Under the pieces are notes generated by a model. It was not told the DNA's origin. It saw nothing but the letters and a program-made list of their open reading frames with translations, and did not search any database. 64,000 nt of DNA from Sporobolomyces roseus (taxonomy: Eukaryota > Basidiomycota > Microbotryomycetes > Sporidiobolales > Sporidiobolaceae). Shown here piece by piece: positions 50,546 to 60,887 of this stretch (positions are counted from its first letter, which is position 1; each line of letters starts with the position of its first letter). The translations under genes and the position numbers were made by a program. Location of the stretch: positions 186,001 through 250,000 of the forward strand of contig JADILM010000008.1 in NCBI GenBank assembly GCA_016617785.1, in the 5' to 3' direction.

Positions 50546-51134
50546 TCGGTATCGAGCGAGTGCTGTAGAGTGAAAGAGAGGAAAAGTGGGCCGCGTGATT
50601 TGAGGAGAAGATGTGGAGGTTCGAAAAAGTACGGGGAAGCGATAAGGGTTCTGAAAGAGCGAGGAGCTTTAGAAGGTGCCTGTACTCGATCTTGAAGTAC
50701 TCGAGACTGGATGAAAGCTGATATCAGGCGAGATCGAGCGGGCCGAAGTGAAGGGTCAGAGTAAAGAGGAGCAAAGAAGCGTTTTCGAGAAAGGGGTAAA
50801 GACGAATCCCATCTTCTTCGCAACTTGTTTCGCAACTTGTTCGCAACGACGCCAAAACGATTCTCTGCTCTCGCTCACGCTGGACTAGTGTCGAACGCTA
50901 CGATAGACGAAAAAAAGAAAAGTCAAAACAGATTTCGTTGCAAAAAAAGTTCGTTCTTCGTGAAAAGAAGAGGAGACATCTTGAAGAGAGACTCATATAC
51001 GTTGTGAGAGAGATTGTGTGAAAGTATTTGACTATTCGCTTTACATGTACTTGGAAGCCATAGCTGTAGAGAACTCTCACAATGAAAATTTGATCAGTTT
51101 CCCTCATTCTGAATTGATTCCGTTTTGATAGCCA
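50546..51134 (-). promoter_or_regulatory. Upstream of the S9 peptidase, with three phased TTCGCAA motifs
   Basis: 589 bp. TTCGCAA at 50817-50823, 50829-50835 and 50840-50846, spaced 12 and 11 bp, about one helical turn each. No gene is seen; the remaining part is the 3' flank of the next minus-strand gene. Confidence 0.5.
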
Positions 51135-52364
51135 CTAGTTTCTGTCGTGATGGTTCGGGGCGGCAACACCCCACCAGTTCGGTCGGCTCCGGTCAGGGTT
51201 GACAGCGATGATGACGCGCCTTTTAGGCGTGTGAGGGGAGGTGGGAACTGTAACCTTCTCCTGCGTATTTGACTCACAAAGCATCGATCCCAATCCCCCT
51301 CCTCCTCCTCCTCCACCGCCAACCATTCCGCTCATCTGCGATTTCAACATCAATTTCATGACCGTCTGTGCAACATTCTTCATCAGCAACGAGTCCAAAA
51401 ACAAAAAAAAAAGAGACGAAAAAGTTTAGAACATACAGCAGCAGCAGAGTTAACAGCAGTTTGTTTATCCCCACCATTAGCGGAACCACCATTCTGATCA
51501 AACAATTTAGCTGCTTCACTCATAGCTAACTCACTCGTTCGACAATCTCAAATCAGCCCTCCCATCTATTTTTATACGAGAGAAGAAAGAGAACTAACCT
51601 CTACCAATAAGTTGTGACTTGAAATCACCTCCCTGAGTACTACCCGCAGTAGATCCACCCCCCTGCGTGAATTGTTTAAACGCATTCATAGCCGCCGCAC
51701 TACCCATCTGGTTCGAATTCAAGTTACCGGCATTTCCTTTTGCGTAAGCTTGTTCGTGGGCATCGATAATACCATCTCCATCTAAATCATCTGGGTTGGT
51801 TTGACCCGATGAGTTTGAGGAATTGAGGAACGACACTTTATTAAAAGGACATTCGAAAATTGGAGGTTAGTGGGGAGTTTTGGGACAAGGGACGAAGGGG
51901 GAGAGGGAGGGGAGCGTACTGGCTTGGGAGAATAGACCGGAATCTTGGGATGAACCTCCGTGGGATTGGGCTTGTTGAATAGCTTGTTGAGAATCAAACA
52001 TACCACCTGTTTTTATCTCACCTCTATCTTCATCAGCGCACTCGTTGAAGCACAGCGGGAGAGAGAAAGAAGTTACCTTGTTGACCTGGTCTGCTCTCAG
52101 AGTTCAAAGAAGATGAACCCATGATTCCGAATTGACCTCCTCCCGATCCATGATGAGATTGTTGATTCGTGTAAGGGTTCTCGTTTGAATTGTAATCTTG
52201 TTTTTGAGCGGCAGGTCTGTCATCTTCATCATTTTGGGATTTCTGATAGGCAGAGTAACCCTTTCAGAGAGGAGAAGGGGGAACACGAAGATGAGTGGGG
52301 AAATCGAATGAGGAGGAGAGAAAGGAGGACTTACTTGTTTAGCGAGGTTCATGAATCCATCCAT
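51135..52364 (-). CDS. DUF7721/'beta-flanking'-like protein with one EF-hand loop
   Basis: First exon is 52364-52335 (MDGFMNLAKQ), then GYSAYQKSQNDEDDRPAAQ..., a Gln/Gly/Ser-rich exon, GMFDSQQAIQQAQSHGGS, an exon with DDLDGDGIIDAHEQAY, then AMNAFKQFTQGGG, LAMSEAAKLFDQNGG, TVMKLMLKSQMSGMV and a run of nine Gly. The start and the helical ends fit the small fungal proteins annotated as beta-flanking/DUF7721, which have no firm function. DLDGDGIIDAHE near 51785-51750 is a textbook 12-residue calcium-binding EF-hand loop. The C-terminus is uncertain: the frame runs to 51135, but a GTGAGTC donor near 51276 could end it earlier through splicing. Confidence 0.65.
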
Positions 52365-52760
52365 TTTCTGATTGAGTGTTGTGAGTTGGGTAAAGGTTAG
52401 CTGGGAAGTGAAGTGGAAGGAAGGAAAGAGAGAGAGAATCGATGACGATGAGGTTCAAGTTCCCTTCCTCTGAACAACAACCTCTACTCTCTTGACTTGG
52501 TCCTGTACCGCTCTCGTAGACTCACCCAGCTCTGTACTTGACTGGTTCTCAAGCGAAGTGACTCTGATTTTTTCCCTATTCCCGCTCGAACCTCTTCACT
52601 CTTCTCCCTTCTCCCTTCCCTCGCTCTTGCTGTTCACTCCCATCCATCAGAGACTTACTCGAGACTCATCAGACTCGCTCAACTAGCTACTCCGCTTCCT
52701 CTCCTCCCTTCAAGCCATCCCCCACCTCTTCTCTCCTCCCTCCTCTCTCTCCCCCTAGTC
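52365..52760. promoter_or_regulatory. Divergent promoter, DUF7721-like and GRF zinc-finger gene 2
   Basis: 396 bp between two outward starts; the last ~200 bp before 52761 are strongly C/T-rich. No gene is seen. Confidence 0.4.
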
Positions 52761-53568
52761 ATGCCTCCTCTCACTAGTCCTAAAAAGTCTTTCACTCCTA
52801 AAAAGAATCTACTAGGTAAACCTCTCTCCCCCAAGAAGCCCAAGAAATACATTAAAGCAAATTGTTTCTCTCGAAGTTCTGGCGGTACGTCTCTCTCTCT
52901 CTCCCTTATCCTCGTGAATGACTGATGTGTGGTCTTGGGGAGGAGGGTAGGGATCTATTGTTTTCATGCGGAAGAACCTAGGTGGGAAGCGACTTTGAGG
53001 ACTACTCAAAAAGAAGGACCGAACAAAGGTCGAAAATTCTTTGTATGTCAGGAAGGACAGGATGGGGAGAATTGTGGATTCTTCTTATGGGAGGATGAAG
53101 TATGTCTCCTCACTCACGCTCACCTAATTCGTACACTGATGAGGCCTCGAGATTGAGTGAGATTAGGTTGAAAAGAATGGTGGATCACTTCCTACTGCTT
53201 CCGATGATGTAGAAGAAGAAGAAGAAGGAGGAGGAGAGTATCGTGGTTATCTCTCGCAGGCTTCGACTTCCAAATCTACAAAGACTCCCTCTTCCTCTTC
53301 ACCCAAGAAACGTTCTCGACTCGTTCCCTCTTCTTCCGACTCTGAATCTCACACCCCGAATACCAAACAACTCCAACGTGATCTCTCAAAAGTAGCTGCT
53401 GAATTGAGGGAGTGTAAAACGTTGTTGGAATGGAAGGAAGGTGAGATTGAGGAAGGGGTCGAGAGGGAATTCAAGTTGAAGAAGGAGGTTGAGGGGTTGG
53501 AGGAGAAGGTTAGGGAGTTGGAAAGGAAGGGGAAGAAGGTAAAGAAGGAAGTGATTGAACTTGATTAA
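52761..53568 (+). CDS. GRF-type zinc-finger protein 2
   Basis: Three exons (52761-52884, 52951-53099, 53167-53568) give 224 residues. MPPLTSPKKSFTPKKNLLGK start, Lys/Pro-rich, then a GRF finger: GIYCFHAEEPRWEATLRTT, GPNKGRKFFVCQEG, NCGFFLWEDE. The second zinc ligand is His (CFH) rather than Cys. An acidic stretch, an SPKKRSR patch and a C-terminal coiled coil (KLKKEVEGLEEKVRELERK) follow. The plan (MPPL start, finger, disordered middle, coiled coil) is the same as in GRF protein 1 17 kb away, suggesting paralogy. Probably a nuclear nucleic-acid binder. Confidence 0.85.
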
Positions 53569-53813
53569 GGAAAGCATCTGGAGGGGAGAAGGAAGAGGAA
53601 TTGCTTGCTTGCGAAGAATGAATAAAATGGATTTCCGTCGGATTTTAGATTTTTAAGTTTCTGTAGTTCTTGTTGCCGTATATACTGAGCTCTCTTCTCT
53701 CTCTCTACTGTATTAAGTACTCGCTTGACATTGAATGGAAAATTGGACTTGTCAACTCATCATCGATCAGTGCGCCTGCTCTTTCTCCACTTCTCACTCT
53801 CAACTTCAGAACG

Positions 53814-55800
53814 ATGGCTACTGAAGCACTGAGGAAACAAGAAGCTGATTTATCACCACAATGCGACGAGGCAAGCAGCTCCTCCTCTCCCCCTCTCTTC
53901 AATCTTGACGCTGACGAAACCTCTCATCATCACCTCTTACTCAATACAGATCATTCCTGCTGCTGAACAGCTCGCAAAGGTACATATGGACTCTACTTAC
54001 TCACTCCAGGAGCGAACTGGCTGACTAGGTAGCTGCCTCGTGAACAGGATGGCAAGACTCAAGAAGCGTTAGACAAGCTCCTCTCACTCGAGAAACAAGC
54101 TCGTAACGTACACACACACATCCCTCTCACTCTCTCCTACTCCCTCGCTGACTCCACCACGAGTGAATAGGCCTCGGATTTATCATCAACTTCACGAGTA
54201 CTACTTTCCATTACTTCCCTCCTCTTCACTCCTCCTTCAAGGGACCTCAAGAAACTATCTGAACACCTCGAATCACTCTCAAAGAAACATGGACAATTGA
54301 GACAAGCTACTGTGAGGATGGTGGAAAAAGCGATGGAATTCGTTAGTGAATTGGAAGGGAGTGAGAAGGAGGCTTTGATCAATACTCTTCGTGACATTAC
54401 AGAGGGCAAGGTAAGCACACCTTCATTCTTCTCTGAAAAGATGGAGAAGAAGCTAATAAGTGAGGACGAGATAGATTTATCTGGAAGTTCAAAGAGCACG
54501 TATCACTCGACAACTCGCAACGATCCGAGAAAACGAAGGAAAGACGAACGAAGCGAGTGAGTTGATGCAAGATTTACAAGTGGAAACGTTTGGTTCGATG
54601 GAGAGGAGGGAGAAGGTCGATTTCATTTTGGAACAAATGAGGTTGTTGAAATTGCAAGAGGATTGGGAGAAATTGGCGATTGTTGGCAAGAGGATCAATT
54701 TGAGGTGGTTGAATGATGAGAAAGAGAATGAGGTACGTTCATCTTTTGCTAGAAAGGTATTCAATCCGAGAAGCTGGAGAACTGATCAGAGGGTAAGAAA
54801 TGCGTAGGACCTCAAACTCCGATTTTATTCCTTGATGATCTTGCATGGATTACACAAAGACGCTTACCTCGACGTCTGCAAGTACTACCGATCAGTCTAC
54901 GATTCACCTTCTATTAATTCCCCCAATTCCGACACTCAAGCGGAAACAAACGAGAGGGCGAACTCATTGTTGAGGAATATCGTATTCTTTGTCGTGCTGG
55001 CACCGCATGATAACGAACAGAACGATCTGTTACAGAGGGTTTACAGGGATGAGAGGTTGAAGGAAATGAAGGAATGCTAGTAAGTCGACACCTCACTCTT
55101 TTCACTTTTCGATCGTCGCTGATAGAGATGGTGTATGACGAACAGTGATCTTGTCAAATGCTTCATTGATCCCGAATTGAGGAGATGGCCAAACATTGAA
55201 GAACTTTACGGAGAAGCACTCAAGAAGACGAAAGTGTTTGGAACGAGTTCGACTGTCGGAGGTGTAGATGGAGATATCGAAGAACCCGTAGAAGGTGGAA
55301 AAGGTGAGAAGAGATGGAAAGTCCTACATGATCGAATCGTTGAACACGTGCGTCGTCTCCCTCTTCTTAATCTCGTTCGAAAATCAACCTGATTTGACGA
55401 GGCGTTCTTTGCACAGAACATCCGAACCGTCGCTCTCTACTACACCCGCATCACTCTTCCACGTCTCTCCTCATTCCTGAACCTCCCTCCACCAGAAACC
55501 GAGAAATTCCTTTCATCCCTCGTGACTTCAAAAACTGTCTACGCCAAGATCGACAGACCTGCAGGAATCGTAGATTTCGTTAAACCGAAAAAGGGAGATG
55601 AGGTATTGAATGAGTGGAGTAGTGATGTTGGGAAATTGATGGGATTGATTGAAAAGAGTTGTCATTTAATCGCCAAGGTAAGTCACGATTTCTTGCTTTG
55701 AGCTACCACGCAAAGGAAGTTGACGCTAATCAGGTTTGTCGTGGCATTACAGGAACAAGCGGTCAATCAAGCTCTCAAAGCGAAACAAGCAAAGGCGTAG
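53814..55800 (+). CDS. RPN5: 26S proteasome lid subunit RPN5 (PSMD12)
   Basis: Eight or more exons. Clear colinearity with PSMD12: LLSLEKQARNASDLSSTSRVLLS, HGQLRQATVRMVEKAMEFV, LRDITEGK, then IYLEVQRARITRQLATIRE, LMQDLQVETFGSMERREKV, DFILEQMRLLKLQEDWEKLA, KDAYLDVCKYYRSVYDSPS, NIVFFVVLAPHDNEQNDLL, DPELRRWPNIEELY, RIVEHNIRTVALYYTRITL (PCI domain), KTVYAKIDRPAGIVDFVKP and LIEKSCHLIAKEQAV. It is part of the proteasome lid scaffold. The first intron (53871-53949) starts with GC instead of GT; no GT donor is available there. Confidence 0.95.
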
Positions 55801-56050
55801 ACGATAACCTTTTGAAGTATATTGCAAACTACATTACGATCAACTTCAAAGCTATGAGGGACTGCTAGAGAGTCACGTTGATGCTTGATGATCTTGCGAC
55901 GGGGTAACAATAGCTCATTTTTTGCTTCGGAGTTTCCGCGGTACAGCTCTATCCCCCTTCAGTTCCTGCTCCTGCTGCTGCTCTCTCTTTCTCCTTCTCT
56001 CGTCACTTTTGCATCGACCTCGCCTTGCTCGACCTCTCAACTCGGGGAGG

Positions 56051-56692
56051 ATGTCGATTGATTTGGAGCAAGAATTCATGGTAAGCTCTTCTCTACTCTT
56101 GCTCGATTTCAATTCGCTAACGGTTCAATCCTGTCGATAGTCTACCGAGTATCATGATCTGAGCGATTCCGAGTCACCTCCTTCCCCTTCACCCACTCCC
56201 TCAAGGCTCTCTCCCTCTACGTCTTCAGCTCCATCGACTGCACTTCCGGTAGCCGGTGCCGCTACATTCGTTCTACCTCAATCTAGCTCTTCAGCCGCTC
56301 CCCGAGAAGACGCACCCAAAGTCAAAGTCTCGCATGCAGAGGACGACCCGACCGATCTCGCTTACCTCGTTAAATCTGGTCACTCGCCCTGGAGGTTACA
56401 ATGGAAGAAAGACAATCCAAACTGGAGGTACACCGCAGAAGACGCTGAAGATCGTATCGCACGCGGACTTCCACCGATCCGGGACGAAGCGACTTTGAGG
56501 AGAGAATTGGATAAACTTGTCAATCGACCACCAGGTCCAGTCGCGATTGCTCCTCTTCAGAGCAGGCGTCCGAAGGCCAAGGTGGACGGACCGTGGAGGG
56601 ATGAAGTCAAGGAGGAATCAGAGGGAGTAGAGGAGAGGGTAATGAAGAGTAGGAAAGGAAACGAAGGGGAAAAGGAAGAATCGTTGAGCTGA
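56051..56692 (+). CDS. Small conserved-looking protein of unknown function
   Basis: Two exons (56051-56080, 56141-56692) give 193 residues. MSIDLEQEFM, a Ser/Pro-rich stretch, then a compact region with four Trp (SGHSPWRLQWKKDNPNWRY, TAEDAEDRIARGLPP) and a charged tail. Not recognised. Good splice sites and a start context consistent with neighbours support it as real. Confidence 0.6.
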
Positions 56693-57048
56693 TCAGTGGA
56701 GGTGAGTCGAGGGCTATTTCTTTATTTACTGCTGATCGACGAAATACTGACCAAGCTCTTCTTCACAGACCACCGTCGGTTAGTGGACTCTCACACAGGC
56801 AGGAAATCGCTCAGAGTAGCGAAGTTTCGAAAAGAAACGGTTTTCTTTACCTCTACTCGCTGGGAACGCCTTGGAGAGGACTTCATCCCGAGCATGGATG
56901 TTCTCCTTGCTGGTAGCTCTCTCGACGTCGTCGTCACTGGCCGGACTTTCCGCGGGGCAAGAATTGCTCTCCTCTCTCAACGATTTCTCTTCTTTCTCTT
57001 CCTCTCTTCCCTCACGGTCATCTTCCACTCGAGTGCGTCATTTGAGTC
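56693..57048 (+). promoter_or_regulatory. Promoter of member G (duplicated as that of member I)
   Basis: 356 bp. From about 56800 to the ATG it matches 60610-60887, including a TTTCGAAAAGAAACGG-like block at 56821 (TTTTGCAAAGAAACG in the copy) and GGCCGG/GACCGGACTTTCCGCGG near 56940. Confidence 0.5.
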
Positions 57049-58528
57049 ATGTCAGACTGTCACGTACAAGGATCAAGGGTAAGCTCTCGCTCTCATCCTA
57101 TTCTTGCAACTTTCTGAATACCCTGACCCATTTCACCGCCCCCTGCGTTCTCTCGCTTAGCCAACTCCTCTCGACCAACTCAACGCTACTCTCTCGCCCG
57201 CTCTCCCTTCCCTCGCTCCCGATTCTTCTCCCTCCACTTCTTTCCCCTCGTCTCCCTCAAACGAGAAATCCGATTCTTCTCTTCCCCCTAGCATCCCCCA
57301 TTCCCTGGGTACTCTCCCTCTCGATGTCATCCATGAGATCGTCGACCAAGGAGGTCCAGATTTCGTCTTTCCCCTCACAAATCGTCGGCTTCCTTTCCAC
57401 GGCTCTACTCTCTACCGTACCGTCAGACTCGGAACACCCAACCTCGGTCACTTTCAGCGTACTCTTCGACTTCACCCCGACAAATACGAGTCACTCATCC
57501 GAGTCCTTCACTGGGACGCTTCTCCCTCTATCCCAACTCCCGATTTTATTCGCACTCCCGAAACCATCAACCCTGTTCGGCTCTTACAAGTCGAGCGCCA
57601 GTATTTCGTCAACTTGGAGGAGGTTCATATCGTCGGTCACAATTATTGCGTTCGAGGAAACTTGCCTGAAGCTTGTTGGTTCCGCCAGAATCCGAAACTT
57701 CGTCGAGTCACTGTACGATCTCTCTGTGCGCCAACTGAAGCGATCTTCAACATGTCAAGTCTATCTACCATCAATGGCATTCCTTTCGAGACGATCGATA
57801 TCGTCCAGTCGTCCGGCATCCTCCTGCAGATTCGCAAGCTTCCAAGTTCAACTTTCAAGATTCGCTACTGTGGTGAAGACGCATACTGGGGCTACTTTCG
57901 AAATCTACTCACTTCTATGCGAGTCGTTAGCTTGCACTACTGCAATTTCGCCGCCGAATTCGACACCCTTCTTCAACTATTCCATTCCGTCGAACCCTGT
58001 TGGCTTCTCGAATTATGGTTGTTCGCAATGAACCCTCATGGTCCCTTCGCTATTCCAAACACTATCTACTCTCCTCATCTCTATCGCCTCTCCGTCGGAG
58101 GTCACTTAGGATTCCCCTTGACTCCGCTCGACCACGGACCTCACACTTCGAATTTCGCCATCGGAAACTCTTCCCTCGAACAGCTCCACATCGGACCAGG
58201 AGTTTCGCTCCTCGCAGATCGACTACTCGAAGTCCTTCGTATGAAAAAGAGGGAAGGAAATCGACTCCAATCCCTCAAACTCGACAACATCTTCTCTTCT
58301 CTCCCTCTCACCTCGAACTCTACCCCTTCCGATTGGGGTCTTCCGGAATGGACTTCGTCGTGTGGAAGAGAGGATGTCGAGCAAGTGAGGACTCTGGCAA
58401 AGGAAATGGGAATCGAGATCAGCGGGACTACTTTCTTGGGATTGGAGATTCTCGAGTCGGAGGATTATAGGAAAGCGGTTGAGCGGGAGGAGGAGGAGGC
58501 AGCCTGGGCGATGGATGAGGAAGAATAG
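57049..58528 (+). CDS. F-box/LRR-like family member G
   Basis: Ten-codon first exon (57049-57078, MSDCHVQGSR), phase-0 intron of 82 nt, exon 2 (57161-58528); 465 residues. A Pro/Ser-rich start, then F-box-like LGTLPLDVIHEIVDQGG, PLTNRRLPFHGSTLYRTV and LGHFQRTLRLHPDKYESL. Leucine-rich segments: LYRLSVGGHLGFPL. C-terminal module: LEQLHIGPGVSLLADRLLE, LQSLKLDNIFS, DWGLPEWTSSCGREDVEQV, MGIEISGTTFLGLEILESE; acidic end. Intact duplicate partner of member I. Confidence 0.78.
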
Positions 58529-58927
58529 GTACAGCACGTCAGGAAAGAGCTCGTCGCTCGAGGAGGAGGATGGACGGTTTGGACGGAAAAGTGAGGAGGA
58601 AAAGAATTCGCAGATCGCTTCCTAGCCTCTTTGTTTCGAGTTCTCTTTGCCCTGCATAGATCGCTCACATTGTATCATATCCCCTCTCGCTCTCTGAGCC
58701 GTGAGAATCCGAGTCTCGCGAAGAGACTGAGGCTTGCGAAAGTTTCGCAAAATTTGGGAATTCTCGAATCTCTTGCGATGGCTTCGAGACGACTCGATGC
58801 CTACTTCGGGCAGCTCTATATTCACGATACAACGTTGCGGTATTGAGCAGAGTCAACTGCCTTTGCGACTTCCTTGATCGCACCTTTCTTTCCTTCACTT
58901 CGCTCGCTTTCGACCCTGAGACTCGAG
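58529..58927 (+). promoter_or_regulatory. Promoter of member H
   Basis: 399 bp. TTGCGAA at 58734-58740 and TTCGCAA at 58744-58750 form a near-palindromic pair 178-194 bp before the ATG. Confidence 0.4.
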
Positions 58928-60443
58928 ATGCTCAATCTAGCACTTCAGAGACCTTCTACTGTATGTAGTAACCCACTCACAGCTCTCCATCACCTTGCTC
59001 ACCCCTTGCCGGCAGCAGATTCCTTCCTCCAACTCCCGCTTCATCCCCACCTTCTCTGATCTACCAGACGAGACTCTCAAGACCATCTTCGACTACGTTG
59101 GACCCGATTGGCGCTGTCCACCATTCAGCCGACGGTTCTATCGATTCTCTCGAGCACACCTCTTTCGCTCCCTCTCCCTTTCCCTCTCAAACAAACGCTA
59201 CGCCCTCGCTCGTCAGACCCTCCTCAGCAACCCAGTCTTCTCGTTATTCCTACAAGAGCTGAAACTCGATTTACAAGGGAGGAAGAATCGGAGTGGAATG
59301 GGCTGTCCAACGAAAGAAGAACTGTTCGAACTCTTCCGCAATCTACTCAATCTGGTCGAGCTGGAAGTGATCGGATCGATAGAACTTGTGGACGGGGTCA
59401 TCAAATCGATGGAACTTATGAGACTCGCTGACAGGCTCAGAAGATTGACTTTGGATTCGCGCAAGATTCGCTACAAGTTCGACGAAAACGATCAACCTTA
59501 TCGATTCGACCCCTTTGACACCTCCAAGAATTATCGTCAACTCGCGCAAGATGTCGACAGAGAAATTCAGATGCAGGATGGTGAGACGATTCTCGAAATT
59601 GTTGATAGTTTCAGCCCAATCTCTTCAAAGCAACAACTTCCTTCGACGACTTCTTCCCCATCGTCCAATCGACTCCTATCGTCGAGCGTCAAGCTGCGAC
59701 CCGTTCAGCAGCATACCGTCGACGTCTCCTGTCTTCTCACCCACCGATCAGTCGATTCTATCACTCTGATCGACCCTGACGCGCTCCATCTTTCCAGTCT
59801 TCTCCTCGAGCGGTTAGACCCCCAGTCTGTTCTCCGTCTATCCCTTTCTGGCAGTTCCCAACCCTACGCTCTTCACAGATTGGAAACCCTTCTCTCGACA
59901 TTTCACAACTTGACTCTCCTTTCGCTTAGCGGCTCGACCTGTCCGACCTCATCCACTTTCTACGACCTCTTACCTTCCCTTCCTTTGACGACTCTTCACT
60001 TCGGACCAGGAAGCGACGTTGCCGCCCTCCGATTGATTCCCCTCGTCGAGATAGGACCATCTCGAATTGAAACCCTTCGTATCCTCCGTCTCGACAATAT
60101 CTCAGCTGCGATACCCACAACAAGTCCAAGATCAATATTCGATTGGATTCAGCCGCAGTGGACGACGAGGTGTAGGGCGTTGACTATAGAGATTCTGAGG
60201 GAGGAGGCAATCAATGCTGGAGTAACGGTTGAGGGATCGACTTTCTTCGCTTTGGATATCTTTGGGACACCTGAGTACAGACACGACTGGGATGCTCATC
60301 AAGCGATGAAGCGGGAAGAGCGGGAAGAGAAGAAGCGAAAGGAAGCACTGATCGAGTCGTTGGCGGCCAGGTTACGATGGAGCGACGAGGACGAAGCGGG
60401 TAATGGCGGTGATAACCAAGGATGGAGGGCAGGCAGCTACTAG
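58928..60443 (+). CDS. F-box/LRR-like family member H
   Basis: Eleven-codon first exon (58928-58960, MLNLALQRPST), phase-0 intron (acceptor at 59015 or 59018), exon 2 to 60443; about 486 residues. F-box-like FSDLPDETLKTIFDYVG, PPFSRRFYRFSRAHLFRSL, NPVFSLFLQELKL. Leucine-rich segments: LVELEVIGSIELVDGVI, LTLLSLSGSTCPTSSTFYD. C-terminal module: LPLTTLHFGPGSDVAALRL, LRILRLDNISA, DWIQPQWTTRCRALTIEIL, AGVTVEGSTFFALDIFG. Shares RFDPFDTS with member C. Lies between the duplicates G and I. Confidence 0.78.
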
Positions 60444-60887
60444 TTGGAATGACCTGAGGCTTGGGGGAAGGAGGGCGCGCAGGAGAATGCAGAGGAAGAA
60501 TCTTTGCTGATGGACAAGGTGAGTCAACTTTTCCCTTTCTTCGTTTATTGACGACACACCAGGTACTGATTCTGCGTTTTATTAACTAGGCCTTATCTAT
60601 TTAGTACACTCTCCTGTGGAAATCGCTCCTGGTAGCGAGGTTTTGCAAAGAAACGCTTTTCTTCACCTTTACTCGCAGGAAACGCTTTGACGAGCACTAT
60701 TTTCTAAGACTGGATGCTCATTGGTCTCCTTATGGTCAGCTCTCTCATCTTCGTCGTCACTGACCGGACTTTCCGCGGTGAAGAATCGATCCTTTCCTCA
60801 AGCTACCCATTACTCTTCTTTCTCTTCCTTTTTCTTTTCAGTCTCTATCGTCACACTCATCTTCCAGTCGAGTGTGTCGTTTGGGTC
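60444..60887 (+). promoter_or_regulatory. Promoter of member I
   Basis: 444 bp. The distal half has a T-rich region near 60540-60600; from 60610 on it is a copy of the member G promoter. Confidence 0.4.
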
